NCBI GenBank assembly: GCA_029555025.1
Contig: JAKPTZ010000102.1
Coordinates: forward strand, 1 to 64,000
Source: Deltaproteobacteria bacterium
GTDB lineage: Bacteria; Myxococcota_A; UBA9042; DTJE01
Length of the DNA stretch: 64,000 nt
Direction of reading: 5' to 3'
The notes under the pieces were generated by a model. It made no database searches and had not been told where the DNA came from. It saw only the letters and a program-made list of their open reading frames with translations. The translations under genes and the position numbers were made by a program. Within the stretch, counting starts at the first letter, position 1. Each line of letters begins with the position of its first letter. Below are positions 9,824 to 19,326 of the stretch, one piece after another.

Positions 9824-10849
9824 ATGAAGAAGCTGACAATCGGTGTCATCGGTGCCGGACGTATCGGAAAGGTTCATGCGAAGACGATTTCCAAGCTGGT
9901 CATCCCCGGTGTTGACGTAAGGATCAAGTGGGTCGTGGATCCCGTGGTGAAGATGGCCGAGGAACTGGCCGCGGCCCTTGCCATCCCGAAGTCGGGCGCC
10001 GACTACCGTGAAGTGCTGGCCGACCCGGAAGTGGATGCCGTGCTGGTGTGCAGCAGCACCAACACCCACAGCGAAATTTCGATTGCCGCGGCGAAGGCGG
10101 GCAAGCACGTGTTCTGCGAAAAGCCGGTCGATCTGACCATCGCCAGGGTTGACGCGGCCATCGCGGCGGCGAAGGAAGCCGGCGTGATCCTTCAGGTCGG
10201 TTTCAACCGCCGCTTCGACCCGGACTTCCGCAAGATTCGAACCATCGTGGCGTCGGGCGCCATCGGCGTGCCCCACATCCTGAAGATTACCAGCCGCGAC
10301 CCGAATCCGCCGTCGCCGCAGTACGCGGCCGTTTCCGGCGGAATGTTCCTGGACATGACGATTCACGATTTCGACATGGCCAGGTACCTGATTGGAAGCG
10401 AAGTGGCGGAAGTGTTCGCGGCCGGTGCGGTGCTGGTCGATCCTGAAATCGGTCGCGCCGGCGACATCGATACCGCGCTGATCACGCTGCGCTTTGAAAA
10501 CGGGACGATCGGCGTCATCGACAACAGCCGCAAGGCGGTTTTCGGTTACGATCAGCGCGCCGAGGTCCTTTGCAGCAACGGCATGGCGGCCAATTCCAAC
10601 CATTATCACGACACCGTGGTCGTGTCGGGTGCCGAAAGGATCGAAAACGACCTGCCGCAGAATTTCTTCATGGATCGTTATACGCTGTCCTTTGAAGTTG
10701 AGATCGGCGAGTTCGTTGAGGCTATACTTGGCGGCAAGGCGCCGTCCTGCGACGGCAGGGATGGAAGGCAGGCGCTGGTCATCGCGCTGGCGGCAAAGAA
10801 GTCGCTGGTTACGGGCCGGCCTGTGAAGACGGCTGAAGTCGAGGCCTGA
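9824..10849 (+). CDS. iolG: myo-Inositol 2-dehydrogenase
   Basis: This 341-residue Gfo/Idh/MocA oxidoreductase oxidises myo-inositol with NAD to scyllo-inosose, the first pathway step. It has the Rossmann motif GVIGAGRIGKVH, the catalytic lysine in CEKPVDL near residue 100, and GFNRRFDPDF. The ATG at 9824 with AAGGAAGGA upstream is chosen over the earlier ORF start at 9803, which overlaps iolE. Confidence 0.92.
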   Translation: MKKLTIGVIGAGRIGKVHAKTISKLVIPGVDVRIKWVVDPVVKMAEELAAALAIPKSGADYREVLADPEVDAVLVCSSTNTHSEISIAAAKAGKHVFCEKPVDLTIARVDAAIAAAKEAGVILQVGFNRRFDPDFRKIRTIVASGAIGVPHILKITSRDPNPPSPQYAAVSGGMFLDMTIHDFDMARYLIGSEVAEVFAAGAVLVDPEIGRAGDIDTALITLRFENGTIGVIDNSRKAVFGYDQRAEVLCSNGMAANSNHYHDTVVVSGAERIENDLPQNFFMDRYTLSFEVEIGEFVEAILGGKAPSCDGRDGRQALVIALAAKKSLVTGRPVKTAEVEA

Positions 10850-10891
10850 TCGGGCGCGCGGCGCGTCGATCCCGGCCGTGGAAGGGGAAAG

Positions 10892-11731
10892 ATGCGCATT
10901 CATTTCATCGGCGACATTTCAAAGGATTTCAACGTAATACGTGGCCAGACCCGGGAAGAGCCGGGCGGCGGTGTGTTCCACAACTCGATGACGGCGGCCG
11001 CCATTGGCGCGGACGTGGTCGCGGTGATTACGTGCGCCCCGGAGGATCGCGGGATAACGGCCCCGATCGCGGCGAAGAACGTGCCGATTGTGTTCTGCGG
11101 GTCCGGTCGATCGACGACGACCATCGAAAACGTGTATCCGGATGAAAATCCGGATTCCAGGCGGTCAAGGCTGATTGCGGGGGCCACGCCTTTTGAGCCC
11201 GGCGACTTCGACGCAGTTTCGGGCGGCGTCATTCACGTCAATCCGCTGTGGTATCCGCTGTTTTCGATGGACATCCTGGCCGGGCTGCGGCAGAAGGCCG
11301 AGCTGCTGGCGGCGGATGCCCAGGGCTTTTTGCGCAACATCGCGGCGGACGGCAGCATGTACCTGAAGGTTCCGCCCGATGTCGAGCGTGGGCTTGCCCT
11401 GCTTGACGTTCTGAAGGTCGATATCAAGGAGGCAGCGGCGTTGACCGGCATCGATGATGTCGAGCCGGCGGCGCGGGCCGTGCGGGCGATGGGGCCGCGG
11501 ATTGTCGTGCTTACGCATGCCGATGGCGTCTGTGTTTTTGACGGAAGCCGGATTTACGAAGCGCCTTTCGGCAAGTACCCGATGGAAGGGCGGACAGGGC
11601 GCGGGGACACGTGCTCGGCGGCGTTCCTGTGCGCGCTGGCGCGTGGCGGGGACACGGCGGCGGCCACCGAATTCGCGGGCCGCATCACGTCGAGTAAGCT
11701 TCAGTATCCCGGCCCGTACCGGGGCGATTGA
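10892..11731 (+). CDS. PfkB-family sugar kinase, possible IolC replacement
   Basis: This 279-residue ribokinase-fold protein has the catalytic signature GRTGRGDTCSAAFL, with the general-base Asp near residue 239, and an N-terminal FIGDISKDFN. It is the last gene of the inositol run, 42 bases after iolG. In the standard pathway IolC phosphorylates 2-deoxy-5-keto-gluconate; this protein is shorter and divergent from typical IolC but occupies its place. The role is inferred from context. A kinase for inositol itself or another keto-sugar is also possible. Confidence 0.8.
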   Translation: MRIHFIGDISKDFNVIRGQTREEPGGGVFHNSMTAAAIGADVVAVITCAPEDRGITAPIAAKNVPIVFCGSGRSTTTIENVYPDENPDSRRSRLIAGATPFEPGDFDAVSGGVIHVNPLWYPLFSMDILAGLRQKAELLAADAQGFLRNIAADGSMYLKVPPDVERGLALLDVLKVDIKEAAALTGIDDVEPAARAVRAMGPRIVVLTHADGVCVFDGSRIYEAPFGKYPMEGRTGRGDTCSAAFLCALARGGDTAAATEFAGRITSSKLQYPGPYRGD

Positions 11732-11771
11732 TGGGGGCACGCGGCCGATGGTCGTGCAAGGGACAAATGTG

Positions 11772-12905
11772 ATGAAAAGGTTTCTGATTCTTGCTGTTAT
11801 CGGCGTGGCCGGTTTTGCCGGGTGCGCCGAAAAGTCTTTCGACGAGCTTTGTCCAAACCAGCAGATGTGCGTGTTGAAGTGCCCGTCGGGGACGAAGCAG
11901 AGGGTCGAAGGATTGCAGATTCTGTGCACCAATTCGGCCGGCGTGCACCACGGTCCCTTTGTGGTCTGGAACGCCGATGGCGGGAAGGACATGGTCGGCA
12001 GCAATGTGGATGGCAAGATGGACGGCCCGGTCATGTCGTGGCATCCGAACGGGGTTTTGAAGCTGCAGGCCGGGTTCGCGGCCGGAAAGAAGGACGGGTT
12101 GTGGACGACGTGGGACGAGCTGGGGAACAAGGTTCTTGAAGGCACGTTTGCTGCGGACGAACGGGATGGGGTATGGACCGCCTGGCACGCCGACGGCACG
12201 CGAAAGGGGCAGTCGGTCTATAAGGACGGGTTGAAGGACGGGATCTGGGAATCGTGGCACGAGAACGGACGCAAGGCGTCCGAAGGCCGGTTCGAGCGCG
12301 ACCTGAAGGTCGGGATGTGGACGTATTATTACGACAGCGGCCAGAAGAAGTCCGAATCGAATTATGTCGATAACCGTGAAAACGGGACGGTAACATCCTG
12401 GTATGAAAACGGGAACGTCCAGGTTTCGGGCCAGGCGGCGATGGGTCTGCGCGAGGGGGTCTGGAAGGGCTTCTTCGAGGACGGGCGGCCGAAGTACGAA
12501 AAGACTTTCGTCAAGGGCAGCGAAAACGGCGCGTACCGCGAATTTCACCCGGGCGGTGGAATCGCGGTCGAGGGAACGCACAAGGACGGCAAGCTGGAAG
12601 GGCTGTTGAAGTTTTTCGCGCCGGACGGACGCAACCTGCTGGTCATGAATTACCGCCAGGGCAAGCTGCAGGGCCGATCGATCGGGTATTCGATCGACGG
12701 AAAGGTAAGGATCGAGGTCTTTTACGAGGGTGGCGTGCTTGCGGGTGCCCCGAAGGCCTGGGCCGGTTCGGGCAACGGCCGCTGGTCCAGCATTCCGGCC
12801 GATCCCGAAACGATGAAGGTGCTTATCGACGCCATGGCCGACCTGCGGGCGCTGGGCCCGATCGCGGGCATGGAACTGGTCGGGTCGAGCGAACCGGATA
12901 TGTGA
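11772..12905 (+). CDS. Lipoprotein with MORN/YwqK-type repeats
   Basis: MKRFLILAVIGVAGFAGC is a lipoprotein signal with the acylated Cys at residue 18, which fixes the ATG at 11772. The rest of the 377 residues is about ten copies of a 22-24-residue unit of the form GxWxxWxxNGxxxxxG, as in MORN_2/YwqK repeat proteins. These form extended beta-hairpin solenoids. It is probably anchored in the outer membrane. The repeats give no enzymatic function. It is convergent with the following oxidoreductase gene. Confidence 0.85.
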   Translation: MKRFLILAVIGVAGFAGCAEKSFDELCPNQQMCVLKCPSGTKQRVEGLQILCTNSAGVHHGPFVVWNADGGKDMVGSNVDGKMDGPVMSWHPNGVLKLQAGFAAGKKDGLWTTWDELGNKVLEGTFAADERDGVWTAWHADGTRKGQSVYKDGLKDGIWESWHENGRKASEGRFERDLKVGMWTYYYDSGQKKSESNYVDNRENGTVTSWYENGNVQVSGQAAMGLREGVWKGFFEDGRPKYEKTFVKGSENGAYREFHPGGGIAVEGTHKDGKLEGLLKFFAPDGRNLLVMNYRQGKLQGRSIGYSIDGKVRIEVFYEGGVLAGAPKAWAGSGNGRWSSIPADPETMKVLIDAMADLRALGPIAGMELVGSSEPDM

Positions 12906-12914
12906 CGGGTCCGC

Positions 12915-12940
12915 GGCGGGCGAATTTTCATTCGCCCTTA
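12915..12940. repeat. Dispersed palindromic repeat, copy B
   Basis: GGGCGAATTTTCATTCGCCC at 12918-12937 is identical to copy A and is again followed by TTAC. It lies between convergent genes. Its right end supplies the TAA stop of the minus-strand oxidoreductase (TTA at 12938-12940). Confidence 0.8.
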
Positions 12941-15900
12941 CTTCATCGTTTCGATCGTTGAGGGGTCTTCTTCAAGGGTGCATTCGGAAATCCACGGGTG
13001 CAGTTCGCCGTTTACCATCGACCAGGCCAGTGCGTAACCGTCGCCCGGTGCGCACATGAATCCGTGGCCCTTCTTGGCGATGTTGTGCCAGAAACCGGTC
13101 GGGCCCGGCAGGCGCCGCCCGTCGAACTCGCCGCACGGCCCAATCAGCGGAATGCCCGAAACGCGGCCGACGTAGTGATGCGCGGCGTGCCTGACCAGGC
13201 CGACTTCGGCCAGCCCGGGCTGGACTTCCAGCATCGAACGCGCCATCCGGGACATGAATTCGACGTGTGACTTCGTGTTGTATCCGTGCCACGGCCTGTC
13301 CGGCGAATAGCACGCGACGATCTCGCCCTCGATCGCGTCCTTTTCCATCCGTTTCTGCTGCCAGTATCCGGAAAGCGTCGGGTGGTACGAAACCACCAGG
13401 GCGTCCATCCAGAAAGGCAGCTTCTCGGTAATCATCGAGCCGTGGCGTTCAATCCAGAAGCGGTCGGTCAGGTCAAGGCCGATCATCCCCGACACGCGGA
13501 ACGCGAACGCCCCGGCGCAGTTGACCACGTGTTCGCATTCGATCAGGGTGCCGTCGTTAAGAACGACGCCGCGGACCCGATTGTCCTGGACCCTGATGTC
13601 GGCGACCTCCCGTCCGACGATGAATTCGGCGCCCATCTTCCTGGCGTCGTCGGCGAACCGGTACGTTGCCAGGAACGGATTGGCCCCGCCGGCCTCTTCG
13701 AAGAATACGCCAAGCTTCACCTTCGACGCGTCGATTCCCGGGACGTAGTGCGCAAGATCGGATTCCGTCGTCAGGTACCGGTACGGAACCCGGCCTTCGT
13801 CCCACACCGCCGCGGCCTTCCTGAAACTGTCGGCCTGGCCGTCGTCATACGCCAGATAGACGTAGCCGCCCTGAAACCACCCGATCGAATCGCCAAGCAG
13901 CTTTTCGGCGTCGCGCATGATTTCCAGGCCCATCCGGGCGCGCGCGACCTTGTTCGCCGATGCGAAACCGGTCCGCAGGCCGCCCAGGCACGCGCCGGTC
14001 TTGCCGGCCGCCAGGAATTCCTTTTCGACGACCGCGATATCGGTCCATCCCATCCTGGCCAGGTGCCATGCGGTCAGGACGCCGCTGATGCCGCCGCCGA
14101 TGATGACGGCCTTCTTCTTCATGCGTCGCGAAATCTCGATGTCGGTCCAGGCCAGCTTGTCCAGTTCCGGCAGGAGAACCGTGTTGCGCCGGTTCAGTTC
14201 ATCAAGTTCCCGCAGGTCGGCCTGGGAAAAGCTCATGCGGGCTGCCTCGCCGATCGTCACGCGCTTGACCGGCGGCCTGGAAACGGTCTTCCTGGCCGAC
14301 TTGGCCGCGACCAGGGCCGCCTTGTCAACGCTTTCGACCTGGGCAAGCCTGCCCTCGAGCACCGAACGGCAGCCGGAACCGCGGCAGGGACCCATGCCGG
14401 TCCGCAGCAGGCGCTTCAGGTCGTTGATCGACGTATATCCGGCGGCAATGCAGTTTTCCAGGGACCGCCGCGACACTTCCTCGCAGCGGCAGATCAGTTC
14501 GTCAACGGGCTGCGCGGCATCGGTCACGTCGGATTCCGGCAGGGCCTGGACCGGCGGGGGAACCGTGCGAACCTTCATCGCGATTTCGCGTGCCACCTTC
14601 AGCCCAAGGATGGTGCAGTCCTGCTTTGACCTTGTTCCCAGGATCCTTGTAACGACGCCCGTGCCGATCGGGGCACCGTCCGCATCCAGCACGGTCACGG
14701 TCGAGCCGATGTCCGGTGTCGGCTGGAATTCCCAGGGCACGCGGACTTCCGAAACCGGCCCTTCCGGGCCTTCTCCGGCGTCGAGCTTGACCAGCCTGAT
14801 GGCACGTCCCGGGCACTTGCCGACGCACGCCCCGCAACCGGTGCATTTTTCCAGATCGACGTCGGGCGGCTGATTTATTTCCGAACCGACGATGATGGCG
14901 CCGAAGCCGCAGCTTACCTCGCAGGGATTGCACGGGATGTCCTGGGGACAGTCGAGGATGACCTTGAATCTGGTGATTTCCGTGACGCCCGACAGGTCGG
15001 AGGCCTGCCTGAAAGGCCTGATCTTCAGGGGCTCGGGGATTGGCTCGCCACAGGCCTTCGCCTTGCCGACGCCAAGTTTTTCGCCGAATTTTCCGGACTG
15101 GATCGACCCAAGCAGGCGGAAAGCTTCCTCAAGCGCGGCGACGAATCGCGGGTGTTCATGGCCCAGGTCCCTGGCCGCGACCAGGCCGGCGATCCTGCCT
15201 TCCAGCCTGGCGATGCTTGCCTCGCCGATTGCGGCGCAGTCGCCGGCGCAGAAGATGTCCCGGTGTGAAGTCCGGCGGTAACGATCCATCTTCGGGATTT
15301 CGCCGAGTTCCGGAACCCACTGGAATTCGCAACCGGCCTGCCACAGCAGTTCATTAAGCGGTGAAAGGCCGACCGCCAGGCAGATCGTGTCGCATTCGAC
15401 ACGTCGGACGCTGTCCGGGATTTCGCGCCAGTTTTCGTCAAGACGCACGATATCGGCGGCCTCGACATGGTCGGTTCCGTAGGCCGCCTTGATGGTGTGG
15501 CGGGTGTTGATCGGGACGCCAAGGGCGCGCAGCTTGCTGGCGTGAACGCCGTAAGCGCCGATGTGGCCTGCCGCCTCGACGACTTCGACGACCTCGATGC
15601 CGGCCTGAAGAAGCTGGTATGCCAGGATGACGCCGATGTTGCCGGCCCCGATGATCAGCACGCGCCGTCCCGGGCGCACGCCGTGGATGTTCATGAACGT
15701 CTGGGCGCCGCCCGCCCCGATGACGCCGGGCAGGTAGTTTCCCGGGAACGGGATCATCTTTTCGGAAGCGCCGGTAGCGACGACGATCTTTTTTGAGTGT
15801 GCATGATTGATGCGGTCGCCGTCACGGAAAATCAGCCAGTTTTCCGGGAACATGCCGACCACGGTCGAGTTCAGGCGCAGGTCGATGCAAGATTCCCGCA

Positions 15901-16543
15901 CGCGCTTTTCAAGCTGGTTTCCGATCTCGAAGCCGCGAACCGACGCGCCAAGCGCCTGGGTTCCGAAGAAATCGTGTGTCTGGAGTTTCAACTGTCCGCC
16001 GGCGTATTCCTTGTCGTCGAACAGGGCGATCTTTTCGACGCCCGCCTCGTGGGCCATCAGGGCAGCTTCAAGGCCGGCCGGCCCGGCGCCGATCACGGCC
16101 AGGTCCAGCTTCAGGCCGGGGCGATTGTCGCCTTCCGGGGCCACCGTGGAGTCCGGCTTGCGTCCGGGCATGCGCTTGAAATAGCCGGCGTCGCGTTCAC
16201 GGTCCGGCGATTCGACAATCATGCCCGCCTTCAACGGCGTCACGCAGGTCATCACGTTCGGGCTGCCGTCAACGGTCATCATGCAACTGCAGCAGCGGCC
16301 CTGCATGCAGAAGGGGCCGGACGGCAGGTGCTTTTTCGGGCTTTCCCGGACTTTCAGGACACCGGCCGCCCGCAGGGAAACCAGCACTGGCTGTCCTTCA
16401 AAGCCCTCGATCGGCCGGCCGTTGAATGTGAACCGGACGACAGGTCCGCGTTCAAAGTCCAGGACCGGATGTCCTTGAATCAGCAGGGACTGGTCTGGGT
16501 GGGTGATGTCGTCGCTTTCGCAGTTTTCATCGCGGGTGCACAT
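12938..16543 (-). CDS. Fused HcnABC/sarcosine-oxidase-like multidomain dehydrogenase
   Basis: The 1201-residue protein joins modules that are usually separate subunits. In order they are: a 2Fe-2S domain (Cys near 79, 84, 87 and 100); an FAD/NAD disulfide-reductase domain (GAGPAG near 152, a second GAGNIG, CAGDCA); a ferredoxin-like part (CTGCGACVGKCPG near 566); a BFD-like 2Fe-2S domain (CRCEEVSRRSLENCIAAGYT near 684); and a DAO oxidase domain (IIGGGISGVLTAWHLARMG from about 810). The family members (HCN synthase, opine and proline dehydrogenases, tetrameric sarcosine oxidase) oxidise amino or imino acids. The substrate here is unknown. I chose the ATG at 16543, directly before the 2Fe-2S domain; the ORF extension to 17308 crosses intergenic repeats. 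Confidence 0.88.
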   Translation of the reverse strand: MCTRDENCESDDITHPDQSLLIQGHPVLDFERGPVVRFTFNGRPIEGFEGQPVLVSLRAAGVLKVRESPKKHLPSGPFCMQGRCCSCMMTVDGSPNVMTCVTPLKAGMIVESPDRERDAGYFKRMPGRKPDSTVAPEGDNRPGLKLDLAVIGAGPAGLEAALMAHEAGVEKIALFDDKEYAGGQLKLQTHDFFGTQALGASVRGFEIGNQLEKRVRESCIDLRLNSTVVGMFPENWLIFRDGDRINHAHSKKIVVATGASEKMIPFPGNYLPGVIGAGGAQTFMNIHGVRPGRRVLIIGAGNIGVILAYQLLQAGIEVVEVVEAAGHIGAYGVHASKLRALGVPINTRHTIKAAYGTDHVEAADIVRLDENWREIPDSVRRVECDTICLAVGLSPLNELLWQAGCEFQWVPELGEIPKMDRYRRTSHRDIFCAGDCAAIGEASIARLEGRIAGLVAARDLGHEHPRFVAALEEAFRLLGSIQSGKFGEKLGVGKAKACGEPIPEPLKIRPFRQASDLSGVTEITRFKVILDCPQDIPCNPCEVSCGFGAIIVGSEINQPPDVDLEKCTGCGACVGKCPGRAIRLVKLDAGEGPEGPVSEVRVPWEFQPTPDIGSTVTVLDADGAPIGTGVVTRILGTRSKQDCTILGLKVAREIAMKVRTVPPPVQALPESDVTDAAQPVDELICRCEEVSRRSLENCIAAGYTSINDLKRLLRTGMGPCRGSGCRSVLEGRLAQVESVDKAALVAAKSARKTVSRPPVKRVTIGEAARMSFSQADLRELDELNRRNTVLLPELDKLAWTDIEISRRMKKKAVIIGGGISGVLTAWHLARMGWTDIAVVEKEFLAAGKTGACLGGLRTGFASANKVARARMGLEIMRDAEKLLGDSIGWFQGGYVYLAYDDGQADSFRKAAAVWDEGRVPYRYLTTESDLAHYVPGIDASKVKLGVFFEEAGGANPFLATYRFADDARKMGAEFIVGREVADIRVQDNRVRGVVLNDGTLIECEHVVNCAGAFAFRVSGMIGLDLTDRFWIERHGSMITEKLPFWMDALVVSYHPTLSGYWQQKRMEKDAIEGEIVACYSPDRPWHGYNTKSHVEFMSRMARSMLEVQPGLAEVGLVRHAAHHYVGRVSGIPLIGPCGEFDGRRLPGPTGFWHNIAKKGHGFMCAPGDGYALAWSMVNGELHPWISECTLEEDPSTIETMK

Positions 16544-16669
16544 GATTTTCGAATACCTCGATTTCCAGTGGTGCAACAACCGGGTGACACGAAACCACAA
16601 CGGCCCGAAGACGTCAAGCCGCGCGAACGTCAAGCTGTTGGATTTTTCACTGCATCCACTCCACGATTC

Positions 16670-16697
16670 GTACGGGCGAATGAAAATTCGCCCGCCC
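16670..16697. repeat. Dispersed palindromic repeat, copy C
   Basis: GGGCGAATGAAAATTCGCCC at 16674-16693, inverted relative to copies A and B, is flanked by TAC on the left and GCC on the right. It lies in the 437-base spacer between two minus-strand genes. That spacer (16544-16980) contains three such palindromes and a G-rich tract; I see no gene in it. Confidence 0.8.
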
Positions 16698-16815
16698 CGG
16701 GAGCAGCCGTACGCTCGACGAGTGACGCAGTCGTGCCTGTGGCCGGCCATGAAGTGTCCGGTTCGAGGGGCCAAACCGGAGCACTTATGGTCCGGCCCGA
16801 TCCGCCCCATGATCG

Positions 16816-16842
16816 GTAGGGGCGAATGAAAATTCGCCCGCC
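16816..16842. repeat. Dispersed palindromic repeat, copy D
   Basis: GGGCGAATGAAAATTCGCCC at 16820-16839, in the same orientation as copy C and 146 bp from it, with TAG on the left and GCC on the right. Confidence 0.8.
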
Positions 16843-16874
16843 GGAACAGTGCAAGGGTAATGTGCTGGACCGCA

Positions 16875-16898
16875 GCGGGCGGATGTAATCCGCCCGTA
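16875..16898. repeat. Related palindrome, variant copy E
   Basis: GGGCGGATGTAATCCGCCC at 16877-16895 is an 8-bp inverted repeat with a short loop. It keeps the GCGGGCG...CGCCC...TAC frame of copies A-D but differs in the stem and loop. It looks like a second subfamily of the same element. Confidence 0.65.
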
Positions 16899-16961
16899 CA
16901 AGGCGGGGGGCAGGGCAAGGGGCAAGGCGGGGGGCAGGGCATGGGGCGAAGGCGGGGGGAT
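16899..16961. repeat. G-rich degenerate tandem tract
   Basis: The + strand shows repeated GGCGGGGGGCAGGGCA-like units followed by GGGGCGAAGGCGGGGGG. Several runs of three or more G could form a quadruplex. It lies just past the stop of the minus-strand hydrolase gene at 16981. Confidence 0.65.
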
Positions 16962-16980
16962 GAATGATTATCCGGTGTTG

Positions 16981-19107
16981 TTACAACGTTTCCGGGGTGA
17001 ATACCTTGATTTCGGGGACGCCGTTCTTCAGGCCGGTTTCCAGGTAATGCCACGCCTGGCTTCGCTCGGTCTTCGCGACCGGGTCGCTTTCGTCGTTCGG
17101 GAACTGGTGGTGGTCGGTTCCGGTGAACTGGAACAGGCCGGACGTCAGGTTTTCGGGGTCGTCCGATTCGAGCCCCTCGACCGGCACCGCGACCGGGGTC
17201 ACCAGCTTCAGGCCGGCATTGCGGGCAAGGACTTCGGTGCACGCGTTCGCGATGACCGCGTCGCCGATGACTTCCTGGGCCAGCACATACTTCGGGCCGG
17301 ATGCCCATTCGACCGGTTCGAGCAGGATCTTTTCGGCATTCGATACGCCGTCGCCGGGGGCCACGATGTGATCCGCAAGGTTCGTCACCGCGCTGCCGAC
17401 ATAAATCCCGCCGAAGTATTCATCGACGAACTGTTTGACCAGGTGCGACATCCCAAGTCCGCCGACGTTCGAGACCAGGATGTTGATTCGGTCGGAAAAC
17501 GGCAGGTACAGCAGGCCGATGATCGATCCGAGCGACGTGCCGACGTATCCGATCCGTCCGGTGTCCAGTGGCGGCAGGCCGTCGCCTTCCGGACGCAGGC
17601 CGGCCATGTCCTGGTTCAGCTTGTCCAGCAGGATTACGGCGGACGCGATTTCGGTCGCCGACTGCATGAAGTTGTACGCGATCCTTGCCGGGTTCAGCAC
17701 GTCCAGGAAGTCGGTCGTCCCGTTGCCGCGTTCGTTGTCGCCGCCATGTCCGGGCCACAGGAAACGCATGACGGCGACGTCGCGCCGCACAAGCTCGCGC
17801 CCGAAGTTGCACATGGCGCTTTCGGTCGATGAAACGCCGTGCTGCGCGATCACCACCGGGAACGGGCCGTCGCCTTCGGGAACCATCAGCGTGAACCGGA
17901 TCTTTTCGCCGGGGAATGTCCGGAATTTTCCATTTTCGTCACGCTCGAAGTGCCCGTCAGCGTTACGAAATTCTGGTGCCGTGAAGTATCCGTGCAGTCC
18001 CCATTCCATGTCCGCGTCCGGCATGCCGCAGCCGGGAAGCGTGGACCCGGTAAAGATCCTCGGGTTGCCTTCGCCATCTTCGTCCAGTTCGTACTCGACC
18101 GTCGGCATCGGCGCATCCTGCCTGAAGTTCTTCATCACGTCTTCCATATCGACGTTCGGATGCCCGGTCGAAAAGACCGTTGCGGCCACGATGTCATCGG
18201 CCGGGGCGTCCGCCGGAAGCCCGGACATCGCCAGTTCAACCTGCCGCCCGGTGTGACGCATCAGTTCAAGGCGTTCTGCGGTGGCCGGCACCTCGACGCG
18301 TGCCAGTCCAAGGGCCTGCATGAACCCGCGTGACCGGGCGAATGCATTGCCTTCGATGTCCTTCAGGTTGTCGCTGACCACGAACAGGTAGGTGGCGTCC
18401 GCTTTAAGCCTGTAAAGCGGGAAGCATTGCGTCAGGTTGAACGTCTTTGATTCCTCGAACCGCTTGAATGTACAGTGAATCGCCACCTGTACCGGCGTTT
18501 CCCCGTCAATCCTGAAAAGTTTCACCGATGAATCCGGCTGCAGGGATGCCTGGCCGGTCGCGGGAATCGATTCGGGATCGACGGCCGTCGAAGTCAGGAA
18601 GGCAAGCGCCGAGTAAAGCGCGAACCCTTCCGCCCGGGCCGCGTCCTGCGCATAGGTCGGAAAGTCCATCTCGATCAGGTAAAGCAGCGAGTTGTTGTAT
18701 CCGTTCGAAGCGATCCTGATGGTTCCCGTTTCGGGATCGATGTAGTGGTTCGACGGGAAGGGGGATTCCACCTGGGCGCCAAGCAGGTCGAAAAGGACCC
18801 TGACCGGCGGCTCGTCGTACGGAGGAAGTTCCTTAACGTCGCCGGCATCATCCGCATCACCCGCATCCGGCGTGGCCTCAACGTCGCCATCCGTGTCGTC
18901 GTCGCCCAGGTCGCCCGCCCCGTCCGGAACATCGGCCACCGCATCCGCGGGGTCGGCGTCCGGATTCGCGATGGCATCAGCGGCCACATCGCCGTTTGAG
19001 TCGGTCGTTTCAACGGCGTCCAGGCCGGCATCGGTAACGGTGTTTTCGCCCGTGCCGCATTGCGTCAGGGCAACCGCCACGAACAGGATGGTCAACGTTC
19101 TTTTCAT
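16981..19107 (-). CDS. Lipoprotein with Asp-rich linker and alpha/beta-hydrolase domain
   Basis: MKRTLTILFVAVALTQC is a lipoprotein signal with the Cys at residue 17. About 80 residues rich in Asp, Ala and Val follow, as a surface linker. The folded part of the 708 residues ends with an alpha/beta-hydrolase core: PVVIAQHGVSS for the oxyanion region and the nucleophile elbow GTSLGSIIG with Ser near residue 522. GTDHHQFP near the end may give the catalytic His. It resembles secreted lipases and esterases with a large N-terminal domain. The substrate is unknown. Confidence 0.82.
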   Translation of the reverse strand: MKRTLTILFVAVALTQCGTGENTVTDAGLDAVETTDSNGDVAADAIANPDADPADAVADVPDGAGDLGDDDTDGDVEATPDAGDADDAGDVKELPPYDEPPVRVLFDLLGAQVESPFPSNHYIDPETGTIRIASNGYNNSLLYLIEMDFPTYAQDAARAEGFALYSALAFLTSTAVDPESIPATGQASLQPDSSVKLFRIDGETPVQVAIHCTFKRFEESKTFNLTQCFPLYRLKADATYLFVVSDNLKDIEGNAFARSRGFMQALGLARVEVPATAERLELMRHTGRQVELAMSGLPADAPADDIVAATVFSTGHPNVDMEDVMKNFRQDAPMPTVEYELDEDGEGNPRIFTGSTLPGCGMPDADMEWGLHGYFTAPEFRNADGHFERDENGKFRTFPGEKIRFTLMVPEGDGPFPVVIAQHGVSSTESAMCNFGRELVRRDVAVMRFLWPGHGGDNERGNGTTDFLDVLNPARIAYNFMQSATEIASAVILLDKLNQDMAGLRPEGDGLPPLDTGRIGYVGTSLGSIIGLLYLPFSDRINILVSNVGGLGMSHLVKQFVDEYFGGIYVGSAVTNLADHIVAPGDGVSNAEKILLEPVEWASGPKYVLAQEVIGDAVIANACTEVLARNAGLKLVTPVAVPVEGLESDDPENLTSGLFQFTGTDHHQFPNDESDPVAKTERSQAWHYLETGLKNGVPEIKVFTPETL

Positions 19108-19326
19108 AATGGTTCCGGCATTTCAGATAAGTCTTGGATAAAGAAGGCACCAGCCTTCGCCGCGCGTATTATGCCGCGTGGCCGCCACAAAGTGAACGTC
19201 GAATGTTTCGTGCGTCTTCGCGTCATAAGTCCTGAAAAACCGGACAAAAATTGTCGCATAAGCATTGCCATTTCCGGATTAATGCAGACTTTCCTTGTCA
19301 GGGCCTTTCGAAATGGGGGCATCGTG

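Noticed and set aside
13286-14629. 447-residue plus-strand ORF inside the fused dehydrogenase
   Set aside because: Antisense shadow; no domain features and fully covered by the oxidoreductase.
16899-16961. G-rich tract as a CRISPR-like array
   Set aside because: No regular repeat-spacer structure and no cas genes.
16544-17308. N-terminal extension of the fused dehydrogenase
   Set aside because: It runs through palindromes and a G-rich tract and into the hydrolase gene; the real domains start after the ATG at 16543.
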